From: Pedobacter sp. BAL39
GTDB taxonomy: Bacteria; Bacteroidota; Bacteroidia; Sphingobacteriales; Sphingobacteriaceae
NCBI RefSeq assembly: GCF_000170795.1
Contig: NZ_ABCM01000024.1
Coordinates: 1-64,000 of the forward strand
DNA length: 64,000 nucleotides
Reading direction: 5' to 3'
In this document: piece after piece, positions 33,998 to 42,367 of the stretch
Numbering within the stretch: position 1 is the stretch's first letter
How the letters are laid out: each line of letters starts with the position of its first letter
Program-made: the position numbers and the translations under genes
The notes under the pieces: generated by a model
Told to the model about the DNA's origin: nothing
What the model saw: the letters and a program-made list of their open reading frames with translations, nothing else
Databases searched by the model: none

Positions 33998-34765
33998 CTA
34001 AATGTTAAATATTTGGATAGAATTTGCTGTAGTTACTGCGGCAACCTCTTCGACACTCGTTCCATAGATCTCCGCAACCCGCTCTGCAACATGGATCAGG
34101 TAGCTGCTTTCATTGGGCTTCCCGCGAAAAGGGACCGGTGCCAGATAAGGGGAATCGGTTTCCAGAACCAGCTTATTCAAGGGAACCGATAGCAGTACTT
34201 CATCCAGGCCTGCTTTTTTATACGTCACTACCCCTCCGATGCCAAGGTAAAAGCCCAGGTCTATCGCCTGTTGTGCCTGCTCAGCATTCCCCGTAAAACA
34301 ATGAAGAATCCCCCTGAGCTGATCATCTTTCTCTTTTTCCAATACTTCGAAGACCTCATCGAAAGCCTCCCTGCAGTGGATCACGATCGGAAGACCGAGG
34401 TCCTTCGCCCATTTAATCTGCTCGGCAAATGCTATTTTCTGAATGTCCAGTGTGGTTTTGTCCCAGTGCAGGTCAATACCAATTTCACCAATTGCATAAA
34501 TGTTCCGGTCGACAATACTCTCACAGATTTCGTCCAGGACCAATTCAAATCCTTCCTTTACATCGCAAGGATGCAAACCAGCCATGGCAAAACAATTTTC
34601 GGGGTATTTGTTCACCAGGGCATCTATCATGGGAATAGAGGACAGGTCTACATTCGGAAGAAACAGACGTGTAATCTGCTGATCAAAACAGCGCTGCATC
34701 TTTGCATCCAGCTGATCGGCATCTGTTTCGTAATATAAGTGGGTGTGGGTGTCTGTCAAAAGCAT
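33998..34765 (-). CDS. TatD-family metal-dependent deoxyribonuclease/hydrolase
   Basis: TIM-barrel hydrolase of 255 residues acting on DNA ends or similar substrates. The start ATG at 34765 places 'LTDTHTHLYY' at the N-terminus as in the family; an upstream start at 34786 would add a short hydrophobic tail. Metal ligands appear in 'DTHTHL' (about 4-9), 'AIGEIGIDLHWD' (about 88-99), 'PIVIHCREAFDE' (about 124-135), 'LHCFTGN' and 'LETDSPYLAP' (about 203-212). It leads the operon with asparaginase. Precise role of TatD proteins (DNA repair, quality control) differs among bacteria. Confidence 0.92.
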   Translation of the reverse strand: MLLTDTHTHLYYETDADQLDAKMQRCFDQQITRLFLPNVDLSSIPMIDALVNKYPENCFAMAGLHPCDVKEGFELVLDEICESIVDRNIYAIGEIGIDLHWDKTTLDIQKIAFAEQIKWAKDLGLPIVIHCREAFDEVFEVLEKEKDDQLRGILHCFTGNAEQAQQAIDLGFYLGIGGVVTYKKAGLDEVLLSVPLNKLVLETDSPYLAPVPFRGKPNESSYLIHVAERVAEIYGTSVEEVAAVTTANSIQIFNI

Positions 34766-34810
34766 GAGCAAAGTTAACAAAACCATTGTAAGGACAATGA
34801 CAAATAAAAA

Positions 34811-34841
34811 GCCCCCGACCAGCAGAGAATGCAGTCGGGGG
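34811..34841 (-). terminator. Intrinsic terminator of the FKBP lipoprotein gene
   Basis: GC-rich 9-bp stem GCCCCCGAC / GTCGGGGGC with a 13-nt loop; in the minus direction it is followed by TTTTTATTTG. It separates this gene from tatD. Confidence 0.88.
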
Positions 34842-34877
34842 CCTTATCATTTCAGTTCTCCGAAACCGGATGCCTGT

Positions 34878-35876
34878 TTATTTTTTTGTTACCGGAGCCG
34901 GTGCAACTGGTGCTGCAGAAGCCGCTGGTGCTGCTGTTGGTTTTTTGATGTCGTTCAATTCCACTTCAAACACCAACGGTGAGAATGGACTGATACCACC
35001 CTGAGGCATACCGCCTTCGCCATAAGCAAGCACAGAAGGGATGATCAGGGTAATTTTTCCGCCTTTACCAATCAGTTTCAAACCCTCGTCAAATCCTGGG
35101 ATTGCTCTGCCTAAAGTAATTGGACGAGGACCATAAGTTGCCATAGGGTTGTGTTTACCTGATTCTTTAGCTACTTTCTCATCGCTGGTATCAAAGACAT
35201 TTTCTTTACCGTCAGATTTTTTAGTAGTCAGTTTACCAGTATAATTCACCATCATGGTATCACCCAATACTGGTTTCTGAGCATCACCTGGTTTGCTGAT
35301 GATGTACTGCAGGCCAGAAGCTGTAGTGGTAGTTTTCAGGTTATTATCAGCAATGTATTTGCTGATTTTTCCTGCTTCTGCACCTTTCAGACGCTCCACA
35401 TTTGCTTTGTAATCTTTTTCAAAAAAGTCTCTTGCTTTTTTCTGGAAGGTAGAATCCGCCTCACCTTTTTCCTTGGCAAGTACTTTCTCCACTTTAATGG
35501 TGAAAACAAGGAATTTATCTTTAGAACCTGCTGGTTTAGGCTGACCTGAATATTTTGCAACAGTGTCCAGATCTAGTTTGAAAGTTGCACTGTCACCTTC
35601 TCCGAACAAAGTCAATACATCATTCATATCACCTGCATATACTTTTTTAGCGACAGGAAACACTTGTGGTGCTTCCATATCCCAGGTATTGAACATCACC
35701 GAATCTTTATCACTTTTCTGTATAAAGTTCAGTTTAATGATGTCTCCTTCTTTAATTTTTTCTTTTCCACCATCTTTGTGAATGATGTAAGACAGGCCAC
35801 CCGGACCTTTTTTGTAGTTGTTACAAGCAGCCAATCCAAGTGTAGCTGCGAAAAGAATTACTATACCTTTCTTCAT
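34878..35876 (-). CDS. FKBP-type peptidyl-prolyl isomerase lipoprotein
   Basis: Envelope-located folding catalyst of 332 residues. The lipobox is 'LGLAACNNYKKG' with Cys at about 19. Two FKBP-like halves are visible: a degenerate one (about 25-135, 'GLSYIIHKDGGKEKIKEGDII' in spirit) and a canonical C-terminal one (about 190-312, 'GLQYIISKPGD', 'GDTMMVNYTGKL', 'IPSVLAYGEGG'). An Ala/Pro-rich tail ('AAPAASAAPVAPAPVTKK') ends the protein. It has its own terminator and is followed upstream by the NrnA-like gene 65 bp away. Confidence 0.9.
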   Translation of the reverse strand: MKKGIVILFAATLGLAACNNYKKGPGGLSYIIHKDGGKEKIKEGDIIKLNFIQKSDKDSVMFNTWDMEAPQVFPVAKKVYAGDMNDVLTLFGEGDSATFKLDLDTVAKYSGQPKPAGSKDKFLVFTIKVEKVLAKEKGEADSTFQKKARDFFEKDYKANVERLKGAEAGKISKYIADNNLKTTTTASGLQYIISKPGDAQKPVLGDTMMVNYTGKLTTKKSDGKENVFDTSDEKVAKESGKHNPMATYGPRPITLGRAIPGFDEGLKLIGKGGKITLIIPSVLAYGEGGMPQGGISPFSPLVFEVELNDIKKPTAAPAASAAPVAPAPVTKK

Positions 35877-35941
35877 GTGGTTTGTTAATTTTTTATCGTT
35901 TTATATTTATTTTTAATCTTTATCTGTCACCGGGAAATCCC

Positions 35942-36952
35942 TTATTGCAACAGCTGGGTTTTATATTCAGTCAATAGTTGTTTAAATGTGGCTACCGTAT
36001 CCTCCAGGTTCTGTTCGGAGTATCCACCGGCCGCATTTCTATGTCCGCCACCGTTAAAATACTTTTTGCAAATTTCATTTGCGGGAAAGTCGCCGGTGGA
36101 GCGCAAAGATAATTTAACTTTATCAGTTCTCTCAATAATAAATGCAGCCAATTTTATCCCGTTAACAGACAGCGCATAATTCACAATTCCCTCGGTATCA
36201 CCTGTCTGTATATTAAAACGCCTTAATTCGTCCTGAGTAACGGTAATAATCGCCGTTCTCGACTCTCTCAAGATTTCCAGTTTATCGCTTAAACAATGTC
36301 CCAGAAAACGCAAACGGTTTTCTGTGGCATTATCGTATACCAGCTGGTGAATTCTCCAGTGTTCAGCACCGAAATCAATCAGGTCGGCCGCAATTCTATA
36401 CACGGTGGCATCAGCAGAAGGAAACCGGAACGAACCTGAATCGGTCATGATACCGGTATATAAACAGGTGGCAATGTCCTTGTTCATGAAGCTGCCATCT
36501 TTCAGTACGTTGACAATAAAATCGTACACCAGCTGCGCAGCAGCACAGGCATTGATGCTCCAATGTCTGTAATCATCAAAATCTTCGGGTTCCAGGTGGT
36601 GGTCAATCATCAGCTTGTAGGCGGCTGAAGCCCTCACCAGCTCGCCCAGTTCATTGATGCGGCTAAGGGTATTGAAGTCAAGACAAAAGATCATCGAAGC
36701 CTCTGCGACCAGTTTTGCCGCCTCTTCCTGTGCCTCTGTAAAAATGATGACATCAGAATTGTTGGGCATCCAATGCAAAAAGTAAGGATAGTCGGTAGGC
36801 GTGATCACTTTCACGTGATGTCCCTTCTGGATCAGGTAAGCATATAGCCCCAAAGAAGAACCCATTGCATCGCCGTCTGGCTTATGATGCGTTGTAATGA
36901 CAATTTTCTGTGGCGTAGCCAGCAATGATTTTATTTCTGAAACAGATAGCAT
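35942..36952 (-). CDS. DHH/DHHA1 phosphoesterase (NrnA-like oligoribonuclease/pAp phosphatase)
   Basis: 336-residue phosphoesterase that would degrade short oligoribonucleotides or 3'-phosphoadenosine 5'-phosphate. The DHH motifs are 'THHKPDGDAMGSSL' (about 21-34), 'FCLDFNTLSR' (about 88-97) and 'MIDHHLEP' (about 113-120). The C-terminal DHHA1 domain has 'NGGGHRNAAGGY' (about 302-313). It is transcribed divergently from ndk; both have exact -7 boxes in the 105-bp gap. Confidence 0.9.
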   Translation of the reverse strand: MLSVSEIKSLLATPQKIVITTHHKPDGDAMGSSLGLYAYLIQKGHHVKVITPTDYPYFLHWMPNNSDVIIFTEAQEEAAKLVAEASMIFCLDFNTLSRINELGELVRASAAYKLMIDHHLEPEDFDDYRHWSINACAAAQLVYDFIVNVLKDGSFMNKDIATCLYTGIMTDSGSFRFPSADATVYRIAADLIDFGAEHWRIHQLVYDNATENRLRFLGHCLSDKLEILRESRTAIITVTQDELRRFNIQTGDTEGIVNYALSVNGIKLAAFIIERTDKVKLSLRSTGDFPANEICKKYFNGGGHRNAAGGYSEQNLEDTVATFKQLLTEYKTQLLQ

Positions 36953-36963
36953 AATTTTCGGTG

Positions 36964-36971
36964 CAAAGCTA
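36964..36971 (-). promoter_or_regulatory. -7 box of the NrnA-like gene
   Basis: Minus strand TAGCTTTG, exact TAnnTTTG, 11 nt before the start codon. No clear -33 element. Confidence 0.55.
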
Positions 36972-37030
36972 ATGATTAAATTAATTGAAGCCTATTATAT
37001 TTCGAGCTTTAATATTAGGAGTATAAAACG

Positions 37031-37038
37031 TAATTTTG
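37031..37038 (+). promoter_or_regulatory. -7 box of the ndk promoter
   Basis: TAATTTTG, exact consensus, with TTTA (3 of 4 for the -33 TTTG) exactly 19 bp upstream at 37008-37011. The ATG lies 19 nt downstream. Confidence 0.7.
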
Positions 37039-37057
37039 CAAAAAAAATTGAATTACG

Positions 37058-37477
37058 ATGAGTACAAACAGAACATTTACAATGATCAAGCCAGATGCCG
37101 TAGCAAACGGACACATCGGCGCTATCATCAACGACATCACTGCTGCTGGTTTCAAAATCATTGCATTAAAATATACTAAACTAACTGACGAGACTGCTGG
37201 CCAGTTCTATGCAGTACACAAAGAACGTCCTTTCTACGCCGACCTTGTCAGCTTCATGTCTTCAGGACCTATCGTCGCTGCGATTCTTGAAAAAGACAAT
37301 GCTATTGAAGATTTCAGAAAACTGATCGGTGCAACTAACCCTGCGGAAGCTGCTGAAGGTACCATCCGTAACAAATACGCAAAATCTATTGATGCAAATG
37401 CGGTTCACGGTTCTGACTCTGACGAGAACGCACAAATTGAAGGAGATTTCTTCTTTACTGCTGCTGAACGTTTCTAA
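37058..37477 (+). CDS. ndk: Nucleoside-diphosphate kinase
   Basis: Transfers the gamma-phosphate of ATP to nucleoside diphosphates. 139 residues, the usual size. Family motifs run through the protein: 'RTFTMIKPDAVANGHIG' (about 5-21), 'RPFYADLVSFMSSGP' (about 54-68) and the active-site histidine in 'NAVHGSDSDENA' (about 116-127). It is transcribed alone, with its own promoter and a terminator 24 bp after the stop. Confidence 0.96.
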   Translation: MSTNRTFTMIKPDAVANGHIGAIINDITAAGFKIIALKYTKLTDETAGQFYAVHKERPFYADLVSFMSSGPIVAAILEKDNAIEDFRKLIGATNPAEAAEGTIRNKYAKSIDANAVHGSDSDENAQIEGDFFFTAAERF

Positions 37478-37500
37478 TCAGTCCCGACTTAAAAATATAT

Positions 37501-37537
37501 AAAATAAGCACCCCAAACAGAGGTGCTTATTTTTTTT
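37501..37537 (+). terminator. Intrinsic terminator of ndk
   Basis: Perfect 12-bp stem AAAATAAGCACC / GGTGCTTATTTT (37501-37512, 37522-37533) with a 9-nt loop and a run of T to 37537. Confidence 0.9.
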
Positions 37538-37564
37538 AAAGATACTTTGTACCTTTCCACCAAA

Positions 37565-38326
37565 ATGAACACCATGAAACGAATACTCATTACCCTGTTA
37601 TTGCCTTGCTGCACTTTTGCTGCACTCGCGCAATCTACAGCAAAGAAAACCACAACAGTAAAAAAAACAACCACCACAAAAAAACCAGTTACAACAGTAA
37701 AACCAGCTGTCAGCCCGGCTGCGTTTAAAAACACCATGGACTCCGCCAGTTACGCATTTGGAAACAGCATGGCAGGAAGCCTTAAAAACAGCGGACTGAC
37801 CACCTTGAACTACGATCTTTTAATTAAGGGGATCAAGGATGCCTTCGCTGGAAAACCGGCATTGATCAAAGAGGATGCGGCACAGGCGGCGATAGGAAAC
37901 ATCTTTCGTGAACAAAGCAAGCTGAAATATTCAGCCACCATCAACGAGGGAAAAACTTTTCTGGAGAACAACAAAAAACAACCAGGGGTACAAGTGACGG
38001 CCAGCGGCCTGCAATATCTGGTGCTCACTCCAGGAAATGGTATTAAACCGAAAGCTACAGATACCGTTCTGGCACACTATAAAGGTACCTTACTGAATGG
38101 CAAACAGTTCGATAGCTCGTACGATCGAAATGAACCGCTGTCCCTTCCTTTGAACAGGGTAATTTCCGGCTGGACTGAAGGTATGCAGCTGATGAATGCA
38201 GGTTCAAAATACAGGTTCTTCATTCCCTACCAACTTGCCTACGGTGAACGTGGTGCCGGCGCAGACATCCCACCGTACAGCACTCTGATATTTGAAGTAG
38301 AGCTGCTGAAAGTAAATGGAAAATAG
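37565..38326 (+). CDS. FKBP-type peptidyl-prolyl isomerase, secreted (Mip/FkpA type)
   Basis: Periplasmic folding catalyst of 253 residues from the ATG at 37565; a start at 37523 would lie inside the ndk terminator. Signal peptide 'ILITLLLPCCTFAALAQ' is followed by a Lys/Thr-rich linker (about 22-50). An FKBP N-terminal dimerisation domain (about 55-145, 'ASYAFGNSMAGSLKNSGL') and a C-terminal FKBP fold (about 150-250, 'SGLQYLVLTPGNG', 'VLAHYKGTLLNGKQFDSSYDR' in part, 'IPYQLAYGERG') give the FkpA/Mip layout. A TACTTTG box at 37543-37549 may be its promoter. Confidence 0.9.
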   Translation: MNTMKRILITLLLPCCTFAALAQSTAKKTTTVKKTTTTKKPVTTVKPAVSPAAFKNTMDSASYAFGNSMAGSLKNSGLTTLNYDLLIKGIKDAFAGKPALIKEDAAQAAIGNIFREQSKLKYSATINEGKTFLENNKKQPGVQVTASGLQYLVLTPGNGIKPKATDTVLAHYKGTLLNGKQFDSSYDRNEPLSLPLNRVISGWTEGMQLMNAGSKYRFFIPYQLAYGERGAGADIPPYSTLIFEVELLKVNGK

Positions 38327-38379
38327 GGCTGCAAAACTATTATGATCAATGTTTGTTACTTAACCTAAACATACAGATC

Positions 38380-38556
38380 ATGATAAAAAGACATCTTCCG
38401 CTCGCACTAATAGCACTGCTAACCACTACCCTCGCCAGCTGCGACCTCATAGAGGGCATTTTCAAAGCTGGTGTGTGGACCGGTATCATCATTGTTGTAC
38501 TGGTACTTGCATTGATCATATGGTTGATCAGCAAAATTTTCGGTGGCAGAAGCTAA
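38380..38556 (+). CDS. Small lipoprotein with a C-terminal transmembrane helix
   Basis: 58-residue protein from the ATG at 38380. Signal peptide and lipobox 'LLTTTLASCDLIEG' (Cys at about 21), then a strongly hydrophobic helix ('TGIIIVVLVLALIIWLI', about 33-49) and a short basic tail. Similar small lipoproteins are common in Bacteroidota; no function is known. It follows the FKBP gene by 53 bp. Confidence 0.75.
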   Translation: MIKRHLPLALIALLTTTLASCDLIEGIFKAGVWTGIIIVVLVLALIIWLISKIFGGRS

Positions 38557-38573
38557 GCCAGATGATACAGGAA

Positions 38574-38864
38574 TTAAAGAAAGACAATCTCTTTGACAAC
38601 TTCAGAGCCGGCACGTTCATTCAATTTCTGGATGATGCCGGTTCTGACCATTAACAACTCGTTTTTGATCACCGCCGACTCCAGCCTCACAAAGAGCTTT
38701 CCCTGGGAAATGTAAATCTGTGTGGTCCTGTTGGCTATTGCTTTCCCCATTAGTTCCGGCCACAGCAAAATGATGGAAGTTTCGTCAAACTTCCCCTTCA
38801 GCTTATAGGTATTCAGTAATTTACCGATACCTTCTTTTAATGTGATGTCGTTTGGTTTACGCAT
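38574..38864 (-). CDS. DUF721 domain protein (DciA-like)
   Basis: 96-residue protein of the DUF721 family, of which DciA loads the replicative helicase in many bacteria. Typical elements are 'LKEGIGKLLNTYKLKGKFDE' in part (about 9-28), 'LWPELMGKAIANRT' (about 34-47) and 'LFVRLESAVIKNELLM' (about 57-72). Its start overlaps the end of recF by 8 bp, so it is co-translated with it. A replication or repair role is inferred from family and neighbour. Confidence 0.87.
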   Translation of the reverse strand: MRKPNDITLKEGIGKLLNTYKLKGKFDETSIILLWPELMGKAIANRTTQIYISQGKLFVRLESAVIKNELLMVRTGIIQKLNERAGSEVVKEIVFL

Positions 38865-39960
38865 GTTGTATTGATCCGTTAACTACCTCAAACAACGTGA
38901 TGGGCACCTGAATTTTCTGAAATACCGCCATCACCCGCTCTCGGCCAGTGTCTGTAATAAAAATCTGCCCGAAGTCGTCATGAGACACCATCTCCATCAG
39001 CTTCTGCATCCTGAACTCATCCAGTTTATCGAAAATATCGTCCAGCAGCAGTAAAGGCTTGAACCCTTTGTACCGCTGAAGGTAAGCATATTGGGCAAGC
39101 TTTAACGCAATAAGAAAAGATTTCTGCTGCCCCTGCGAGCCGAACTTTTTCAATGGTGTAGTCCTGATGGTGAAAACCAGCTCATCCTTATGTATCCCTG
39201 TGGTCGTACGCTCCAACACCTTATCTTTTTCTATGCTCTGCAATAACAGCTGTTCAAATGAAACGTCTGCCAACTGCGACTGGTACTGAAGGTTCACCTC
39301 CTCTTTATCTTCTGTGAGAAAGCGATAGTACTGGTCAAAAAGTGGGATAAACTCCGTCATAAACTGCTGGCGTTTGGCATAGATCTTATTGCCCGAAGCC
39401 ACCAGCTGGTCGTTGTAGATCTCCAGCAATGAAGGGTCATAACTTCTGGTGATCGACATCTGTTTCAGCAATGCATTTCTGTTCTGCAGGTGGCGGTTAT
39501 AGAAGATCAGTTCATCCAGGTAACTTCCGTCGGTCTGGGAGATGACATTATCCATAAACTTACGGCGTTCCTCACTCCCCTCCATGATCAGGTTGGTATC
39601 ATAAGGAGAAATCATGACCAATGGAAAAAGACCAATATGACTGGCCAGCTTATCATATTCTTTTTTATTTCTTTTGAACTGTTTTTTCTGGTTCCGTTTT
39701 ACGCCACAGGTAATTTTCTCATTCTTTTCCTTCCGGTCAAAATCACCCTGGATCAGGAATAGGTCCTCCGCAGTTTTGATCTGCTGACTGTCAATAGGGT
39801 TAAAATAGCCCTTACACAAACACAGGTAATGTATGGCGTCCAGCAAATTCGTTTTGCCGGCACCATTGTTCCCTACAAAGGCATTCACCGTTTTTGAGAA
39901 ACTGATGTTTGCATCTGAATAATTTTTAAAATTGAGTAGTGTAATGTTTTTTAGCCACAT
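38857..39960 (-). CDS. recF: DNA replication and repair ATPase RecF
   Basis: SMC-like ATPase that helps load RecA at gapped DNA, 367 residues. Walker A 'FVGNNGAGKTNLLDAIHYL' (about 29-47), ABC signature-like 'KKFGSQGQQKSFLIALKLAQ' (about 273-292) and Walker B 'PLLLLDDIFDKLDEFR' (about 303-318) are intact. The N-terminal 'LKNITLLNFKNYSDANISF' is characteristic. It overlaps the DUF721 gene and has a perfect -7 box 13 nt upstream. Confidence 0.95.
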   Translation of the reverse strand: MWLKNITLLNFKNYSDANISFSKTVNAFVGNNGAGKTNLLDAIHYLCLCKGYFNPIDSQQIKTAEDLFLIQGDFDRKEKNEKITCGVKRNQKKQFKRNKKEYDKLASHIGLFPLVMISPYDTNLIMEGSEERRKFMDNVISQTDGSYLDELIFYNRHLQNRNALLKQMSITRSYDPSLLEIYNDQLVASGNKIYAKRQQFMTEFIPLFDQYYRFLTEDKEEVNLQYQSQLADVSFEQLLLQSIEKDKVLERTTTGIHKDELVFTIRTTPLKKFGSQGQQKSFLIALKLAQYAYLQRYKGFKPLLLLDDIFDKLDEFRMQKLMEMVSHDDFGQIFITDTGRERVMAVFQKIQVPITLFEVVNGSIQHA

Positions 39961-39973
39961 AACTATTATCCCA

Positions 39974-39981
39974 CAAAGTTA
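39974..39981 (-). promoter_or_regulatory. -7 box of the recF promoter
   Basis: Minus strand TAACTTTG, exact consensus, leaving 13 nt before the ATG and so only a very short leader. Confidence 0.6.
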
Positions 39982-40164
39982 CCGTTTCGCATTGTGAATT
40001 GGGTGGGGCGCTGCCCGATTTATTTCATTCTGAAAAGACTGTTGTTTTCGGGAGTAACACCCTTCAACACTAGAATATTCATCATCAGGCAGTTCTGATT
40101 CGGCTATCACCATAGATTTTTACTTTAAAATCCTAAAAAAGGTTGATACTTTGATGTAAAAATG

Positions 40165-40172
40165 TATTTTTG
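40165..40172 (+). promoter_or_regulatory. -7 box of the TPR gene promoter
   Basis: TATTTTTG, exact consensus, with GTTG (3 of 4) at 40142-40145 exactly 19 bp upstream. A TTG codon at 40170 lies inside this box, arguing for the ATG at 40197. Confidence 0.7.
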
Positions 40173-40196
40173 CAATCCTTAATTTTTTTAAATAAA

Positions 40197-40868
40197 ATGT
40201 CGACAACAGAAAAAGAAGAAATCATCCACCCGGTAAGAAAGGGTTCCTTTTTGGAAGAAAATTCAAAAAGCCTTTTATTCATTGGAGTTGCAATCGTTGC
40301 CTTAATTGGAATTTACTTCTGGTACCAAAATGTATATTTAAAGAACAGAGCATTAGAAGCTTCAGCGAAAATGTACAGAGCAGAACAATTTCTGACCGCT
40401 GATTCTCTGGCCAATAAAGCCATCAATGGCGATGGTGGATACCCCGGTTTAGAGAAAATTGCCGAAGAGTATGACAACACCAAATCAGCGAACCTTGCCA
40501 ACCTTTATCTTGGTGGCATCTACCTGCGCAAAGGTGATTACAGAAAAGCTGTTGATGCATTGGGTAAGTATTCTGAAACAGGAAGCCCTGTTGCAGATCC
40601 CCTGGCGCTTGGTCTTCTTGGTGATGCCTACAGCGAATTGAAAGATTTCAAACAGGCTGCTACCTATTACAAAAAAGCAGCTGATAAGTCCAGCAATAAA
40701 TTCACTTCTCCACTGTTCCTGAAGAAACTGGGACTGGTTTATGAAAATCTTAAAGACTACAAGTCTGCAGAAGAAGCTTATACAAAGATCAAAACGCAAT
40801 ATCCTGAAAGCCAGGAAGGCACAATGATTGACGAATATATTGCCCGTGCAAATGCACAGGTAAAATAA
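40197..40868 (+). CDS. Membrane-anchored TPR protein (YfgM-like)
   Basis: 223 residues. A cytoplasmic N-terminus (about 1-24) precedes one transmembrane helix ('SLLFIGVAIVALIGIYFWY', about 25-43). The rest is a periplasmic helical region with at least three TPR units: 'ANLYLGGIYLRKGDYRKAVD' (about 102-121), 'GLLGDAYSELKDFKQAATYY' (about 139-158) and 'GLVYENLKDYKSAEEAYTKI' in spirit (about 179-198). Topology equals that of YfgM, which binds the Sec translocon or periplasmic chaperones in enterobacteria; role here is unproven. It ends in a strong terminator before ribH. Confidence 0.85.
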   Translation: MSTTEKEEIIHPVRKGSFLEENSKSLLFIGVAIVALIGIYFWYQNVYLKNRALEASAKMYRAEQFLTADSLANKAINGDGGYPGLEKIAEEYDNTKSANLANLYLGGIYLRKGDYRKAVDALGKYSETGSPVADPLALGLLGDAYSELKDFKQAATYYKKAADKSSNKFTSPLFLKKLGLVYENLKDYKSAEEAYTKIKTQYPESQEGTMIDEYIARANAQVK

Positions 40869-40890
40869 GTACCAAAAAAATATTATGACA

Positions 40891-40919
40891 AAGGTTAGCA
40901 TCACTGCTAGCCTTTTTTT
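40891..40919 (+). terminator. Intrinsic terminator of the TPR gene
   Basis: 10-bp stem AAGGTTAGCA / TGCTAGCCTT with one G-T pair, a 4-nt TCAC loop and a run of seven T. Confidence 0.88.
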
Positions 40920-40931
40920 ATACCCTTTACC

Positions 40932-40939
40932 TATATTTG
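40932..40939 (+). promoter_or_regulatory. -7 box of ribH, 4 nt from the start codon
   Basis: TATATTTG, exact consensus, followed by CAGC and then the ATG of ribH. A transcript starting the usual few bases downstream would be leaderless. Confidence 0.65.
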
Positions 40940-40943
40940 CAGC

Positions 40944-41435
40944 ATGGCAACACAATTAAAAAACCTTTCCGACTTTTCTCATACCACTGTTCCTAATGGC
41001 GCTGGTTATAAAATCGCTATCGCCGTAGCCGAGTGGAATGCAGAAATCACAGGAGCACTATATAACGGCGCATTGGAAACCTTACTAAAACATGGCGTTG
41101 CTGCCGAAAATATTCTCTCCATTGCGGTTCCAGGAAGTTTTGAGCTGACCTCCGCCGCCGACATCCTTTTGCAGAAACATCAGGAGCTTGATGCCGTCAT
41201 ATGCCTCGGATGCGTCATTCAGGGAGACACCAAACATTTTGACTTCATCTGCGACGCCGTAGCGAACGGCATCACACAGGTAAGCGTGAAACACAGTAAA
41301 CCCGTTATTTTTGGGGTACTGACCACGAACGACCTTCAGCAAGCCATCGACCGTGCAGGTGGTAAACATGGGAATAAAGGGGATGAAGCCGCAATTACCG
41401 CTTTGAAAATGGCGGAACTTACTGCAACTACCTAA
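40944..41435 (+). CDS. ribH: 6,7-dimethyl-8-ribityllumazine synthase
   Basis: Penultimate enzyme of riboflavin synthesis, 163 residues, usually assembled as a 60-mer or pentamer. Family motifs: 'IAVAEWNAEITGALYNGA' (about 27-44), 'VPGSFELTSAADILL' (about 64-78) and 'GCVIQGDTKHFDFICD' (about 93-108) with the catalytic His. The N-terminal 25 residues are a short extension. It is flanked upstream by the terminator of the TPR gene, and its -7 box ends 4 nt before the start codon. Confidence 0.95.
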   Translation: MATQLKNLSDFSHTTVPNGAGYKIAIAVAEWNAEITGALYNGALETLLKHGVAAENILSIAVPGSFELTSAADILLQKHQELDAVICLGCVIQGDTKHFDFICDAVANGITQVSVKHSKPVIFGVLTTNDLQQAIDRAGGKHGNKGDEAAITALKMAELTATT

Positions 41436-41491
41436 CAATGTTTGCATTATTTTGTTAAAAGATGTAATTTAGTACGGATAAATCTATTTAA

Positions 41492-41611
41492 ATGAAAAAA
41501 GTAGCGATCTTATTACTTGGCGTGTTCTTTGCAATAGCGTTGTTGGAAGCCTGTTCTAACCGCATCTGCCCTGCGTACAGTTCTTATCCTGAAGGCAGAA
41601 GAAGAAGATAG
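41492..41611 (+). CDS. Very small lipoprotein (39 aa)
   Basis: A 39-codon gene. The product has a hydrophobic signal with lipobox 'ALLEACSNR' (Cys at about 21) and a short mature part containing a second Cys ('ICPAYSSYP') and a C-terminal Arg run (GRRRR). Similar tiny 'CSN-R-CP' lipoproteins occur in Bacteroidota. Function unknown. It lies in the 205-bp gap between ribH and ytxJ, 29 bp ahead of the latter. Confidence 0.7.
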   Translation: MKKVAILLLGVFFAIALLEACSNRICPAYSSYPEGRRRR

Positions 41612-41640
41612 GCCCAAAGTCACATTAAAGGAGAATACAG

Positions 41641-41973
41641 ATGCAGTGGAAAATGATTAATGATCCTTCGCAGATCAGCGAAATAAAAAACAAACCGGGT
41701 TATAGCCTTATCTTCAAACACAGTACACGCTGCTCCGTCAGCATGATGGCTAAAAGAAGGTTTGAAATGGATTGGGAAGCCATCCCTGAAGACACCTCAC
41801 TCTATTTTCTGGACCTGATCAGCTATCGTGCGATATCCGCACAAATAGCCGAAACATTCCAGGTGCATCATGAATCGCCTCAAATCCTCCTCATTAAGGA
41901 TGGCGATTGCATTCTTGATGCCTCCCACAGCGACATCTCTGCGGAGGAAGTCGCTGAAGTCATTAGTAATTAA
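41641..41973 (+). CDS. ytxJ: YtxJ-type bacillithiol-system redox protein
   Basis: Monothiol thioredoxin-fold protein of 110 residues. The redox site is 'KHSTRCSVSMMAKRRF' with a single Cys at about 32, followed by 'LYFLDLISYRAISAQIAETF' in part and the cis-Pro loop 'HHESPQILLI' (about 76-85). YtxJ is placed in the bacillithiol system by genome co-occurrence, probably as a de-bacillithiolation or monothiol glutaredoxin-like protein. Its 3' end overlaps the convergent osmC gene by 11 bp. Confidence 0.9.
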   Translation: MQWKMINDPSQISEIKNKPGYSLIFKHSTRCSVSMMAKRRFEMDWEAIPEDTSLYFLDLISYRAISAQIAETFQVHHESPQILLIKDGDCILDASHSDISAEEVAEVISN

Positions 41974-42367
41974 AAGAAATCGTTTGTTTAATATCCGGGT
42001 GGATGCTGTAGGCTACGGGACAAGTCCGCGCAGACCGCTCAATAATCTGCTTCACCTTATCTGAGTAATCATTTGAGGGAAGCTGGAACTCAAGAACGAT
42101 CTCCGTAACCCTTCTTGGGTTTTCTGCCATGACCTTTGTAATCTCACAGCTCGTTCCATCAATATTGAAGCCGTGTTCATTGGCGGCGATCCCCACAATG
42201 GTCAGCATACAGTTCCCCAGAGAGGTGGCCAGTAAATCCGTTGGTGAAAAAGCAGCGCCTTTTCCTTTATTGTCAACAGGAGCGTCCGTAATGATCTCCA
42301 TACCTGAACGCTCATGCACAGCGGTGGTCCTCAAACCACCATTATAAGTTATTTTTGATGTTGCCAT
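41963..42367 (-). CDS. OsmC-family organic hydroperoxide reductase-like protein
   Basis: 134-residue peroxide-detoxifying protein. The two redox cysteines are in 'TSLGNCMLTI' (about 48-57) and 'ARTCPVAYSIHP' (about 113-124); a conserved 'FSPTDLLATSLG' segment precedes the first. It is of the short YhfA-like OsmC branch. Convergent with ytxJ, with overlapping ends, which links two thiol-redox genes physically. Confidence 0.9.
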   Translation of the reverse strand: MATSKITYNGGLRTTAVHERSGMEIITDAPVDNKGKGAAFSPTDLLATSLGNCMLTIVGIAANEHGFNIDGTSCEITKVMAENPRRVTEIVLEFQLPSNDYSDKVKQIIERSARTCPVAYSIHPDIKQTISFNY

